DNA of 64,000 bases, from NCBI GenBank assembly GCA_000831005.1, contig CP007152.1, positions 4,278,001 through 4,342,000 on the forward strand, in the 5' to 3' direction. Shown piece after piece: positions 17,331 to 26,518 of this stretch. The notes under the pieces are model-generated. The model saw only the letters and a program-made list of their open reading frames with translations. It was not told the DNA's origin and did no database searches. The position numbers and the translations under genes are program-made. How positions within the stretch are numbered: position 1 is the stretch's first letter; each line of letters starts with the position of its first letter. Source of the stretch: Marinobacter salarius. Its GTDB lineage: Bacteria; Pseudomonadota; Gammaproteobacteria; Pseudomonadales; Oleiphilaceae.

Positions 17331-18323
17331 ATGTCAGAACAACAACCTGAAGCATTAAAACCACTGAAAACCTGGTCGCACCTTGCTGGCAATCGGCGAC
17401 GTCCGAGTGAATATGAGGTTGTATCGACCAATCTTCACTACTTCACGGATAACCCGGAAAGGCCATGGGAGTTAGACTCAAACCTCCCAATGCAAACATG
17501 GTATAAAAAATATTGCTTTGATAGTCCACTCAAACACGATGACTGGAATGCTTTTCGCGATCCGGACCAGCTCGTCTACAGAACTTATAACCTACTTCAA
17601 GACGGGCAAGAGTCGTACGTTCAGGGATTATTTGATCAACTCAATGACCGCGGCCACGACCAGATGCTGACTCGTGAATGGGTAGAAACATTAGCCCGTG
17701 TTTATACACCAGCAAGGTATCTTTTTCACGCCTTACAAATGGGCTCAGTATATATCCATCAAATTGCACCGGCCAGTACCATCACAAACTGTGCAACTTA
17801 CGAGACAGCAGACCATTTGCGCTGGTTAACTCACACCGCATACCGTACCAGGGAGCTCGCAAATTGTTATCCTGATGTGGGTTTCGGGGAAACAGAACGA
17901 GATGTTTGGGAAAATGATCCTGCTTGGCAGGGCTTCCGGGAATTGATAGAGAAAGCCCTCACCGCCTGGGATTGGGGTGAAGCTTTTACGGTCATTAACC
18001 TCGTTACCAAACCGGCTGTAGAAGAAGCTCTATTGCAACAACTGGGTAGTCTTGCCCAATCCGAAGGCGATACTCTGCTCGGTCTCTTGACTCAGGCACA
18101 AAAACGCGACGCTGAGCGGCATCGGAGATGGTCTTCTGCATTAGTTAAAATGGCTCTGGAGAAAGAAGGCAACCGTGAAGTGTTGCAAAAATGGGTTGCC
18201 AAATGGGAACCATTAGCCGACAAAGCCATAGAGGCATATTGCAGCGCATTACCTGACGGTGAAAACGCCGTCGTCGAAGCGAAAAGCGCGTCGCGCTATG
18301 TTCGCCAAATGATGGGGCTGTAA
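17331..18323 (+). CDS. tmoE: Toluene monooxygenase beta subunit
   Basis: 330 aa, the catalytically inactive helical partner of TmoA in the hydroxylase dimer. Recognised from LKTWSHLAGNRRRPSEYEVVSTNLHY and DPDQLVYRTYNLLQDGQESYV. Paralogous to DmpL in the phenol hydroxylase cluster. AAGGAG ribosome site 7 nt before ATG. Confidence 0.96.
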   Translation: MSEQQPEALKPLKTWSHLAGNRRRPSEYEVVSTNLHYFTDNPERPWELDSNLPMQTWYKKYCFDSPLKHDDWNAFRDPDQLVYRTYNLLQDGQESYVQGLFDQLNDRGHDQMLTREWVETLARVYTPARYLFHALQMGSVYIHQIAPASTITNCATYETADHLRWLTHTAYRTRELANCYPDVGFGETERDVWENDPAWQGFRELIEKALTAWDWGEAFTVINLVTKPAVEEALLQQLGSLAQSEGDTLLGLLTQAQKRDAERHRRWSSALVKMALEKEGNREVLQKWVAKWEPLADKAIEAYCSALPDGENAVVEAKSASRYVRQMMGL

Positions 18324-18338
18324 TCTTTGTAAGCACTA

Positions 18339-18378
18339 AAGGAACCGGTGATGGTCGTCGCGCTATGACCGGTTCCTT
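18339..18378 (+). other. Hairpin between tmoE and tmoF
   Basis: 11-bp perfect stem AAGGAACCGGT/ACCGGTTCCTT with an 18-nt loop, without a T-run. It may set the ratio of reductase to hydroxylase by ending or processing part of the transcripts (inference). Confidence 0.7.
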
Positions 18379-18404
18379 CATGAGTAGACACAGGCATAAA
18401 CAAT

Positions 18405-19430
18405 ATGAGCAATAAGATAAAAATTGCGGATACAGATGTCGAATTTACCATCGCCGACAGGGATACGATTCTGAGGGCGGCTTTACGTGATGGAATACCA
18501 ATCTCCTACGAATGCAACTCCGGCGGGTGTGGGTCTTGTAAAATAGACGTTGTTGAAGGACAGGTTGAAACCCTATGGGGGGAAGCGCCCGGTCTAAGCC
18601 CAAGGGACAAAAGAAAAAGCAGAAAACTTGCCTGCCAGTGTCTCGCCAGTGGACCTGTCACCATCAAGGCTCAATTGACAGATAATAAACTACCCGAAAT
18701 ACGCCCCTCACGTCGTCAGGTTCAGTATGTAGGCCGACGTGATCTAACGTCCGACATGGCCGAATTTTCTTTTCAGGCCGAGGAGCCCGCGCTTTTTCTT
18801 CCGGGACAATATGCCATGCTGACTGTCCCGGGTATTGAAGGAGATAGGGCTTATTCCATGTCCAATGTTTCTAACGATTCCGGACGCTGGCAGTTTATTA
18901 TAAAGCGAATGCCAGGAGGTAAGGCATCCAACTGGCTTTTCGACGAACTGAAACCGGGGGGCATGATCGAGATTGACGGACCTTTCGGTCTCGCCTACCT
19001 TCATCCGGAAATTCAACGTGATGTGGTTTGCATTGCTGGCGGGTCGGGGCTCTCTCCGGTAATGTCCATTGTGCGAGCGATTACAGGGGATCCACGCTTC
19101 TCCGAACGCAAGGTCCACCTTTTTTATGGGGGCCGCACTCCACAAGACCTTTGCACGTCGGAATTGCTGTCAGAGATCGAACCTTTAAACACGAAAGCGA
19201 AAGTAATATGTAAGACGGCGGTTTCAGATCATCAGTCTGCAGAGAAGGAAAAATGGGAGGGCCCTTGTTGCTACATACATGAACTGGCCGAGCAGACACT
19301 GGGCGATCATATGATGGAATTTGAGTACTATTTCTGCGGCCCGCCGCCGCTGACGGAAGCGGTTCAACGCATGCTGATGATCGATCACAAAGTGCCGTTT
19401 GATCGGATTCATTTCGATCGTTTTTTCTGA
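18405..19430 (+). CDS. tmoF: Toluene monooxygenase NADH-ferredoxin oxidoreductase
   Basis: 341 aa. An N-terminal plant-type [2Fe-2S] domain (YECNSGGCGSCKIDVVEG, LACQCLASG) is followed by FAD-binding (RAYSMSN) and NAD-binding (CIAGGSGLSPVMSI, YFCGPPPLTEA) domains. It delivers electrons to TmoC. Last gene of the tmo set; no terminator seen before the regulator region. Confidence 0.95.
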   Translation: MSNKIKIADTDVEFTIADRDTILRAALRDGIPISYECNSGGCGSCKIDVVEGQVETLWGEAPGLSPRDKRKSRKLACQCLASGPVTIKAQLTDNKLPEIRPSRRQVQYVGRRDLTSDMAEFSFQAEEPALFLPGQYAMLTVPGIEGDRAYSMSNVSNDSGRWQFIIKRMPGGKASNWLFDELKPGGMIEIDGPFGLAYLHPEIQRDVVCIAGGSGLSPVMSIVRAITGDPRFSERKVHLFYGGRTPQDLCTSELLSEIEPLNTKAKVICKTAVSDHQSAEKEKWEGPCCYIHELAEQTLGDHMMEFEYYFCGPPPLTEAVQRMLMIDHKVPFDRIHFDRFF

Positions 19431-19805
19431 AGAAGAGGTACATTGGCCGCGGTAAGTTACATAGTCAGCCTTGCAAAATAAAAATCTGAACATCAACAGA
19501 AAACTTTAATTATCGGGTATTAACAAGTTTTATTTTGTTCTCCGGGGATGGTGGAACGGGGAAATTCGAAGAAAAAACTAACACAGCACAGAGCAATTTT
19601 ACTATTTGATTAATCTCAGAAGAGTATCTCAGCAAATACTCAGGTGTCCCCCGAACCATCAGTCCATGGATCAATTTTTTACCATTTGATTGATTTTTGA
19701 CTTCCAGTCAGGTGTTATATAAATCGGCAACATTTGTTGTCGGCACCCTGAGATTTCGCTCCGGGCGGCGCCCCACCCCACACAACAACAAACGGGGTTC
19801 TTGAC
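19431..19805. promoter_or_regulatory. dmpR upstream region with two activator-site-like motifs
   Basis: TTTACTATTTGATTAA at 19598-19613 and TTTACCATTTGATTGA at 19678-19693 match the DmpR-type site at 9527 and the one at 21596. TTGACT (19697) and TATAAA (19718) could be a weak sigma-70 promoter with 15-bp spacing. No proper GG-N10-GC pair was found downstream. An A-rich leader (19784) precedes the start. The sites suggest autoregulation or a remnant of an ancestral promoter. Confidence 0.5.
19784..19793 (+). promoter_or_regulatory. AACAACAA leader motif before dmpR
   Basis: AACAACAAAC lies directly before the GGGG ribosome site of the regulator gene. In Pseudomonas, regulator mRNAs for aromatic pathways are Hfq/Crc targets through this type of motif. 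Functional role here is inferred. Confidence 0.55.
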
Positions 19806-21508
19806 ATGGCAATCAGCTATAAGCCACAGCTGCAATACGTGGATTTTCAGGATCTTACGGAGCAGATCCAGTTCCAAAGCACGGAAGGCAAAATCTGGTT
19901 AGGCGAGAAACGCATGCTACTGATGCAGCTCTCCGCCCTGGCGGCATTTCGCCGGGAAATGGTCAACACCATCGGTATCGAGCGGGCAAAAGGTTTCTTT
20001 CTTCGCCTCGGTTATCAGTCCGGCCTTCGGGACGCTGAACTCGCCCGCAAGCTGCGCCCGCACTGCAGTGAGCTCGATATATTCCTGGCCGGACCACAAC
20101 TCCACTCCCTGACGGGTATGGTGAAAGTGGTTCCTATCGAGATCGATATCGATCAGGAAACAGGGGGCTTTTACGGTGAGCTGGACTGGATTGATTCGTT
20201 CGAGGTGGAGATCTGCCAAACCGAGCTCGGCCAGATGGACGAACCCGTCTGCTGGTCCCTGCTCGGGTATGCCTGCGCCTATACCTCCTCATTCATGGGC
20301 CGTCAGATCATCTTCAGAGAAGTCAGCTGTCGCGGCTGCGGCGATGAAAAGTGCCATATCGTCGGCAAACCAGCAGAAGAGTGGGACGACGCCGAAGAAT
20401 TCACCCAGTACTTCAAAGCAGACCCGATGATCGAAGAGCTCTACGACCTGCAGTCACAGGTGAGTTCGCTGCGCAGCAGTCTTGAGAAACAGCAGGGCCA
20501 GTATTACGGGATTGGCCAGTCCGCATCGTATAACAAGGTCTGCAGAATGATCGACAAGGCCGCTCTGGGCAAGGTCTCGGTGCTTCTTCTGGGTGAGACC
20601 GGTGTGGGCAAAGAGGTTATTGCCAGAAGCGTTCATTTACGCAGTGAGCGGGCGGAACAACCTTTTATTGCCGTGAATTGCGCGGCTATACCGCCCGATC
20701 TCATTGAAGCGGAATTGTTTGGCGTCGAGAAGGGAGCTACACTGGCGCAAACCAGTCCCGGCCGGGGCGGTTTGAACGCGCCCATGGCGGCACCATATTC
20801 CTGGACGAGGTAGTAGAGCTTACGCCCCGAGCCCAGGCAACCTTGCTGAGGGTCCTGCAGGAAGGCGAACTGGAACGGGTGGGTGACAATCGCACGCGCT
20901 CAGTCAACGTCCGTGTAATCGCCGCCACCAATGAGAGCCTTGCCGAGGCGGTTGAGAGCGGCAAGTTCCGGGCAGATCTTTACTACCGTCTGAATGTTTT
21001 CCCGGTAAAGATTCCACCCCTGCGGGAGCGCCTGGAAGACCTGCCATTATTGGCGGAACATTTCCTCAAGAAGTTTCACGCGGGATACAACAAGCGGACT
21101 CTCGGTCTTTCAGACAAGGCGCTCGCTCTGTGCATGAACTACCAGTGGCCGGGCAATATCCGCGAGCTTGAAAACGTGATTGAACGGGGCGTGATCCTGA
21201 CTGACAACAACGAATCCATTAGTCAGGACTCCCTCTTTGCTGTCTTTCCGACCAATTGCTCCCAAAAGGCCCATGAGTCCGTGGATGTTGAGGGACATCT
21301 GGTGCAGGAGTATGCCTCCTCCAGCGCCAGCGGCTGGGCGGATCAAATTCTTGAAAGTGCGATCAGCCTTGATGAAGTAGAAGAGACGCTCATGCGCAGA
21401 GCCATGGAGCAGGCCAATCAGAACGTATCCAGAGCAGCCCGCATTCTTGGACTGACACGCCCGGCTCTGGCCTACAGACTGAAGAAAAAAACGGGCATTT
21501 TTTTCTGA
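19806..21508 (+). CDS. dmpR: DmpR/TbuT-type sigma-54 activator (apparent frameshift)
   Basis: Aromatic-responsive NtrC-family activator. Order: XylR N-terminal sensing domain (~1-140), V4R region with the Cys motif CRGCGDEKC (~175-185), linker, AAA+ domain (Walker A GETGVGKE; TIFLDEV), and a Fis-type HTH at the C-terminus (NVSRAARILGLTRPALAYRLKK). Overall strongly DmpR-like. The frame breaks at ~20738; restoring one T gives GAYTGA, the sigma-54-contact loop (usually GAFTGA), and a 567-aa protein close to DmpR's ~563. It follows the tmo operon as tbuT follows tbu genes, and probably controls the three sigma-54 promoters here. Confidence 0.94.
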
Positions 21509-21964
21509 AGCCTGAAAACCAAAACGGCATTACAGCAACAGGGATGTTTCGCCTTCACCCTCCTGCCTCACGAAATAAGCAAACAGAGTCCAAGTTTGAT
21601 CATTTGATTAAAACTTAACTGTTGGCCTCATACATCCAGACTCTGACTGCACGAAAAACCTTTTAATCACCTAATTTCAGTAACTTGGATGAAGACACAA
21701 CCTAGAGACGCCAGCCGGTGAATACCACCGCAAGCTTTCATGGCTCTGGATATCTGCCCCGACAACTCCTTCATTGCACTGACCTTCAACAACCAGATCT
21801 GGCACGGCGATGCCCAGGCGAGCCACTGGACACCACATGCGTTGCCCAGCCAGGAACAAATGATGACCGCGGCCTGCCACCAATCGTTTTCATACGAATG
21901 CAAACCCTTAATGGGAATAGCCGTATCAGAGCACCGATACGGCTATTTGAAGCCAGTATCATCC
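21509..21964. other. Gene-poor stretch with an activator-like site and a hairpin
   Basis: TTGATCATTTGATTAA at 21596-21611 is the best match in the window to the XylR/DmpR site, yet no clear promoter or gene follows. TGGCACGGCGATGC at 21800 is sigma-54-like but one base short. A perfect 12-bp stem AATAGCCGTATC/GATACGGCTATT lies at 21916-21947. Small frames at 21740-22009 resemble no family I know. Confidence 0.5.
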
Positions 21965-22512
21965 TCAAGATGGAGGATCAATCAGCTGACCAATTGTGCC
22001 CATAGGTAAGTAGAGAGACTGTAGCTCTCCGAATTGCCTTCCCATTGGCAGGAAACCGTAACGCTTAAAAAAGCGGTCACTTTCCTGGGTAAGCGGATCC
22101 GTTACTACCGCTATTCCCATGCCACTGTACTGAACAATCCGGTATGCCTCTTCCAGAGCTTCAAGAAGAATCGTTTCACCGAGTCGGCGCTCTGAGCTGT
22201 GTAGCCTGCTATCAACACCTAACCACGCCAGCTTGATCACTGGAATGGGATAGGCAGGATACCGACTACGGGTCTCCTGATCTGGTAGCTCGTCACGCAC
22301 CACGGTGGCGCTGGTCAGGGTGAAATAACCCACAATCGGAGCCGGCAACACATTGGCGGCTCATCGTCCACCAACACCCAGGTACGATTAATTTTCTTGT
22401 CCATCTGATTGCGTGCTTCGCGCCAAAGGAACTCATTTACCCGTTCCAGTCCACAATCAAACGATTTCCTGTCATGGGACTTCTTATCTAATGGTTCCAA
22501 CCTCAAGGTCAC
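21965..22512 (-). CDS. GNAT acetyltransferase toxin, TacT-like (apparent frameshift)
   Basis: About 182 aa when repaired. It matches tRNA-acetylating GNAT toxins: N-terminal LDKKSHDRKSFDCGLERVNEFLWREARNQ, then VGYFTLTSATV, KLAWLGVD, the acetyl-CoA loop region RRLGETILLEAL, and FFKRYGF. The frame breaks at ~22350; adding one A (DEPP-NVLPAPIVGYF) restores it. It overlaps the antitoxin gene by 29 nt, starting at a GTG. Expected to block translation by acetylating aminoacyl-tRNA unless bound by the partner. Confidence 0.88.
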
Positions 22513-22786
22513 CGTTTTCTATCCTTTTGTTACGGCGACGTTTCGCGCTCAGCAAAGCCTCGTTCGGCGCTGGAGCTGCCTCGCAGGCTGCTACAAAAGC
22601 ATCAAACGACTGACTATTCAGCCGATACACTTCGGCTTCCTCGATCACGCGAGCCGACTTCTCTCGGATGGCTTGAATGACAAACTCCGACAGACTGTGA
22701 CTCCCGGTCAGAGCTGAAGCGCGCGCCGCCAATTCTTTGATCGCTGGATCAATTCTTAAATCCAGCCGCGCGCTTGTCTTTGACAT
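22484..22786 (-). CDS. DUF1778 (TacA-type) ribbon-helix-helix antitoxin
   Basis: 100 aa from MSKTSARLDLRIDPAIKELAARASALTGSHSLSEFVIQAI, the typical RHH DNA-binding start of DUF1778. The C-terminal tail would wrap the toxin. I chose ATG 22786 because GAGGG sits correctly before it. It precedes and overlaps the toxin gene, the standard order, and should autorepress the AT-rich promoter upstream. Confidence 0.92.
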   Translation of the reverse strand: MSKTSARLDLRIDPAIKELAARASALTGSHSLSEFVIQAIREKSARVIEEAEVYRLNSQSFDAFVAACEAAPAPNEALLSAKRRRNKRIENGDLEVGTIR

Positions 22787-23390
22787 GCGGTATCCCTCTT
22801 TCAACGGGCTGGCCAATCGACCAAACCCTCTGTTTTAGTGTTTTCCGTTTTTACTGTTTTACTGGCTGGCAACTTAAAATGTCATACCGTACGGAAAATC
22901 ACCGTACCTACACTATCGGCTAATCAAAACCGGATGTCAATTGGAAGCTCGACCAAGCTTCACTCAAACCTTATTGCTCAATGACGTTGCAAAAACAGTT
23001 GTTTTCGCAACACTCTGAAAAAGCCGGTGAAGTTGCCGGAAATTCACTATCAGATGTTGCGAAACCCTATTGCACAACATATGAAGCAAAAACCATGTGG
23101 CTAAAGGTGGAGCAGCCCCAGAGGCTATGCCCGAGTCAGTACAACTGACCAAAATCCAGAACTTCAGGTTGAGGGTCTTGGGTATAGAGCGTTAACAAAA
23201 ACGCTTCGCCACTGGGTTACTCCAGAACTTGTTTTGCCCATTTGAGCTTTCCGCTGAACGTCGCCAGTAATTTCGCTTGCCCCTTGGGCGTCAGTTCACT
23301 GAAAGCTCTCACAAACGCTTGCTTTTCACGAGCCGCATGGCTCGCTCCCGCGTGCTCAAGCGCAACTCATAATTTTGCGGCGAGCGTTTT
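22787..23390. other. Toxin-antitoxin promoter region and unrecognised remnant
   Basis: 22790-22960 is AT-rich and presumably holds the antitoxin promoter. Between 23225 and 23390 the minus strand has short stop-broken coding-like pieces (for example AFSELTPKGQAKLLATFSGKLKWAKQVLE) that I could not assign. They continue from the hsdM fragment but do not read as HsdM. Confidence 0.4.
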
Positions 23391-23692
23391 TTCATCAATG
23401 GACCGCCCCGTACAACTTGGCCGGGTCCTGAATCTTGTTTTGAGCCTTGGTGAAGATCTGCCCAAGCATTCCGGTCTGCCTGCCCAATTCACGCAATAGC
23501 TCAACATACAACACTTCGAGCTCAGCCCCCTTCTTACGGGTGAGCGACTGCCAGCTGTACTACTCCGGGACCGCCACATCGCGACTGTAGGGCGGCTTGC
23601 TGTACTTATCCGCCATTTTCAGGAAAATCAGGTAGGTAAGTGGCTCCAGGTAGTCCCCCTAGCCCACGCCATCGTCTCGGAGAGTTGTACAG
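23391..23692 (-). pseudogene. hsdM: hsdM fragment (type I restriction methylase N-terminus)
   Basis: One reading frame gives CTTLRDDGVG-stop-GDYLEPLTYLIFLKMADKYSKPPYSRDV...PE-stop-YSWQSLTRKKGAELEV... and then LLRELGRQTGMLGQIFTKAQNKIQDPAKL. These are the N-terminal helical domain segments of HsdM. Two TAG codons replace an expected Tyr and Gln, and the gene ends after about 100 codons. This is a true degraded fragment, unlike the single-base frame breaks elsewhere. Confidence 0.8.
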
Positions 23693-23701
23693 AAGCTCCC
23701 T

Positions 23702-24332
23702 AAAGCTGCCGGTCAAACCAAAACGAAAGTAGCCATCAGGGCTGTAGGTACTCAGGCCAGACCGGGCACTTTCGCTCGGGGAAATGCCAAACATGTCTTC
23801 GGTCCAGTCTTCACTGCTGTATGTCAGGCTTGGTCCGAAGGAAGCGGACCATTTCTCACTGAGTTGATCGCGCCATTGCGCCTTGAACGCCAATTGATAA
23901 CCATTTACGTCGCCGGTAAAGGGTGTCTGTGCGGTGGCGCTGTAGGACCAGGCATTATCAGCGCAGGCAATGCGTAGACCGGCAATGGCGCCGCCATCAA
24001 CCTTTTCCAGTAATTGAAGATCATTATCATTGTCACGCCCTGCTGTATAGCCAATGAAGGGTGAGACCCGCCAATTGCTTTGGCGAATAGCATTCCAGCC
24101 CAGCCCATCGCGAACGTTAAATTAAAATAGAAACGATCGCCATAGCTCAGCCTCAGTATCGGCAAGGCCCGGGTTTCGTAGTCATCACTGCCCAGGTAAT
24201 CAGGAGCATAGAGCGCACCGGCCCCGAGACTGGTTTCCCATTCTTCGCCTGCCACGCTTGGCGCTGCAACAGCCAGCAAATACAATGCAGCGATCAGTGG
24301 GCATGCGCTTCTGCGTTTTACAATATATTCAT
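23702..24332 (-). pseudogene. MipA/OmpV-family outer-membrane protein, 3'-truncated
   Basis: MipA/OmpV beta-barrel proteins act as scaffolds or porins in the outer membrane. Restoring one T near the start gives a clean signal peptide (MNIFVKRRSACPLIAALYLLA...PSVAG) behind a GGAGGAG ribosome site. One more T near 24120 (YFN-FNVRDGLGWNAIR) restores the next part. Conserved EWETSLGAGALYAPDYLGSDDYETRALPIL and SASFGPSLTYSSEDW are present. After GYFRFGLTGSF the sequence switches abruptly to hsdM, so the C-terminal strands are lost. Confidence 0.82.
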
Positions 24333-24394
24333 GCTCTCCTCCCCCGGTAGCCGCACCAGAGCGGCGCGGCTACCCGTGATATCAATTGGCGACA

Positions 24395-25484
24395 TCATTC
24401 TCCCGGCTTTACCGGATCCCGGTACCCCGCCATCATCTTCATCATCCAGCCAGGGTACTCCTCGGCAGGCGGCTGACTCCATCCAGGGCTGCCAGTTCAT
24501 CGTCGGACAAGCGGATTTGGGCCGCGCGGATATTGTCCCTGAGCTGCTCGGGCCGCTTGGCGCCAACGATGATGCTGGTCACAGGCTTCTGGTGTAGCAG
24601 CCATGACAGGGCAATCTGTGCCACATTGACCGGTTCGCCGTCGATCTGCTTGCCATCGGCAATCTCCCGCATAACCTTGATGACTTCGCTGCCCCGCTCG
24701 CGGTTGACGGGCGGAAAGTCAAACTTGGCGCGCCGGTTTTCTTCGGAAACGTCCGGCCCCTCGTATTTACCGGACAGGTAACCCCCGGCCAGTGGGCTCC
24801 ACACCATCAGACCGACGTTCTCAGATTCCAGCATCGGAATAATATCCCGCTCCAGGTCGCGACTACGAGGGTGTAGTAGGCTTGCATGGATATGATCGGG
24901 CACAGGTTGCGGGCCCGGATGATGCCGATGGCTTTCATCACTTGCCAGGCGGCCCAGTTGGACAGGCCCACGTAACGCACATGGCCTTGCTGCACCAGGG
25001 TGTTCAGTGCCTCCAGGGTTTCCTCGATCGGCGTGGCCGGGTCAAAACCGTGGATCTGGTACAGGTCAATATAATCCGTTTGCAGGCGCGCCAGGCTCGC
25101 CTTGCATTCGCTCATTATATGGCCGCGGGAAGCACCACGGGCATTGGGGCCAGCCCCCATAGGGCCAAGCACCTTGGTCGCCAGCACCACATCTTCGCGG
25201 CGAACGCCGAGATTCTTCAGGGACTGGCCGACGATGCGCTCACTGGCACCGAAACCATAGATGTTGGCGGTATCGATAAAGTTGATCCCCGCCTCCAGGG
25301 CGATCTTCACGAGTTCGTCGGCCTGTTCCTGCTGCAACTGGCCGATCAGGCCCCAGATGTCCTCATCGCCGCCGAAGGTCATGGTGCCCAGGCACAGTTC
25401 GGATACGAACAGCCCCGAGTTGCCCAGCGACTTATAGTCTGGACGATTGTCTCCATCGAACAGTGGTAAACTCTCAGTTGCCAT
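24395..25484 (-). CDS. Aldo/keto reductase (two apparent frameshifts)
   Basis: NADPH-dependent oxidoreductase of the AKR superfamily, about 363 aa after repair. Motifs: LGTMTFGG, the DTANIYGFGASE catalytic region (Asp, Tyr), and the C-terminal cofactor segment TSIIVGAKRPEQLRDN. Breaks at ~24870 (add G: YYTLV-GRDLERD) and ~24469 (add G: RLP-EEYPGWMMKMMAGY) each need one base. Start MATESLPLFDG at 25484 is preferred over 25499. It lies near a dienelactone-hydrolase-like gene on the same strand. Substrate unknown. Confidence 0.9.
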
Positions 25485-25568
25485 GTTGCACCTCATCATG
25501 CTTTTCGGTTGGTGTTCCAGAATTCACTGTAAATACTGCCGGTTTCGGTTTGTTTGCACTCGCTTGTG

Positions 25569-26374
25569 TTACTGGGTGAAGATGGCCTTGTAGAAACGCA
25601 TGGTGCCATCCCAGGAACGGCTGGCAGCCTCTTCGTCATAACCAACCGGCATACCAAACTTTTCGGCGATCTTGTCGGCGCTCGGGTTGGTGAATGAGTG
25701 CAGCACGCCGGGGAAGCTCACCAGTGTAAGGTCGACTTCGGCATCCTGCATCTCCTTGACCAGGCCCGCGACCTGATCCGAGGGGACCAGCTTGTCGGCA
25801 CCGCCGGTGTACACCTGGATCCTGGCTTTCACGGACCCGGGTTCAGCCGTGAGGGGGCTGCCGAGCGCGCCGTGGAAGCTGACAACGCCGTCCAGATCGA
25901 CGCCCATGCGCGCCATGTTGAGAACCACGCGCCGCCAAAACAGTAACCCTGTGCCGCAATTTGGGACGCATCAACACTTTCGTGGTTCTTCAGGATGTCC
26001 ATCGCCTTCATGAAGCGCGCCTTGACCTGACTCATGTCCCGGGTGGCTTCCTGCATGAACTTCTGGGCGGTATCGGGATGGTCGGCTTGTTTGCCAGAGC
26101 CATACATATCCAGCGCAAACGCCGTATAGCCGGCTGAAGCAAGCCGTTCTGCCTGATTCCGGGCAAATTCATTGTGCCCCCACCATTCATGGACCACCAG
26201 AACGCCCGGACGCTTTTGCCCGAATTCATCATCCCAGGCCATGTAGCCGGTGAAGGTCTCGTCGCCGACTTGATACTCGATGGTTCTGGTTTGCGTTTCT
26301 GCCAGTACCTGCGTACTTGCAACAGTGAGTGACAGCGTGGCTGCTGCCAGTGCTGTTTTCAGGGTGCTCATCAT
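25569..26374 (-). CDS. Secreted dienelactone-hydrolase-family protein (apparent frameshift)
   Basis: About 268 aa after repair, with a signal peptide (MMSTLKTALAAATLSLTVASTQVLA), hence periplasmic. Alpha/beta hydrolase with nucleophile Cys in AQGYCFGG, Asp in GGADKLVP and His in GVLHSFTNP, the Cys-Asp-His triad of DLH. The frame breaks right after GYCFGGA near 25932; adding one G (GGA-VVLNMARMG) repairs it. Family members with signal peptides are of unknown substrate; cytosolic DLH acts in chlorocatechol degradation. Confidence 0.9.
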
Positions 26375-26518
26375 CTGTTTGCTCCTTTTCGCTCGTTATG
26401 AGTCAATTTGCGTAGCGATTATGTACGGGTAGACATCGACCAAAGCTCACAGGAAATGTCGCCGGGTGAGCGAACACGAATTTAATCGCTCGCTCAAAGC
26501 GCGATTCCTGTCCCGTCG

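Noticed and set aside
21740-22009. Overlapping small frames after dmpR
   Set aside because: They run through a perfect hairpin and into the toxin gene's end, and match nothing known.
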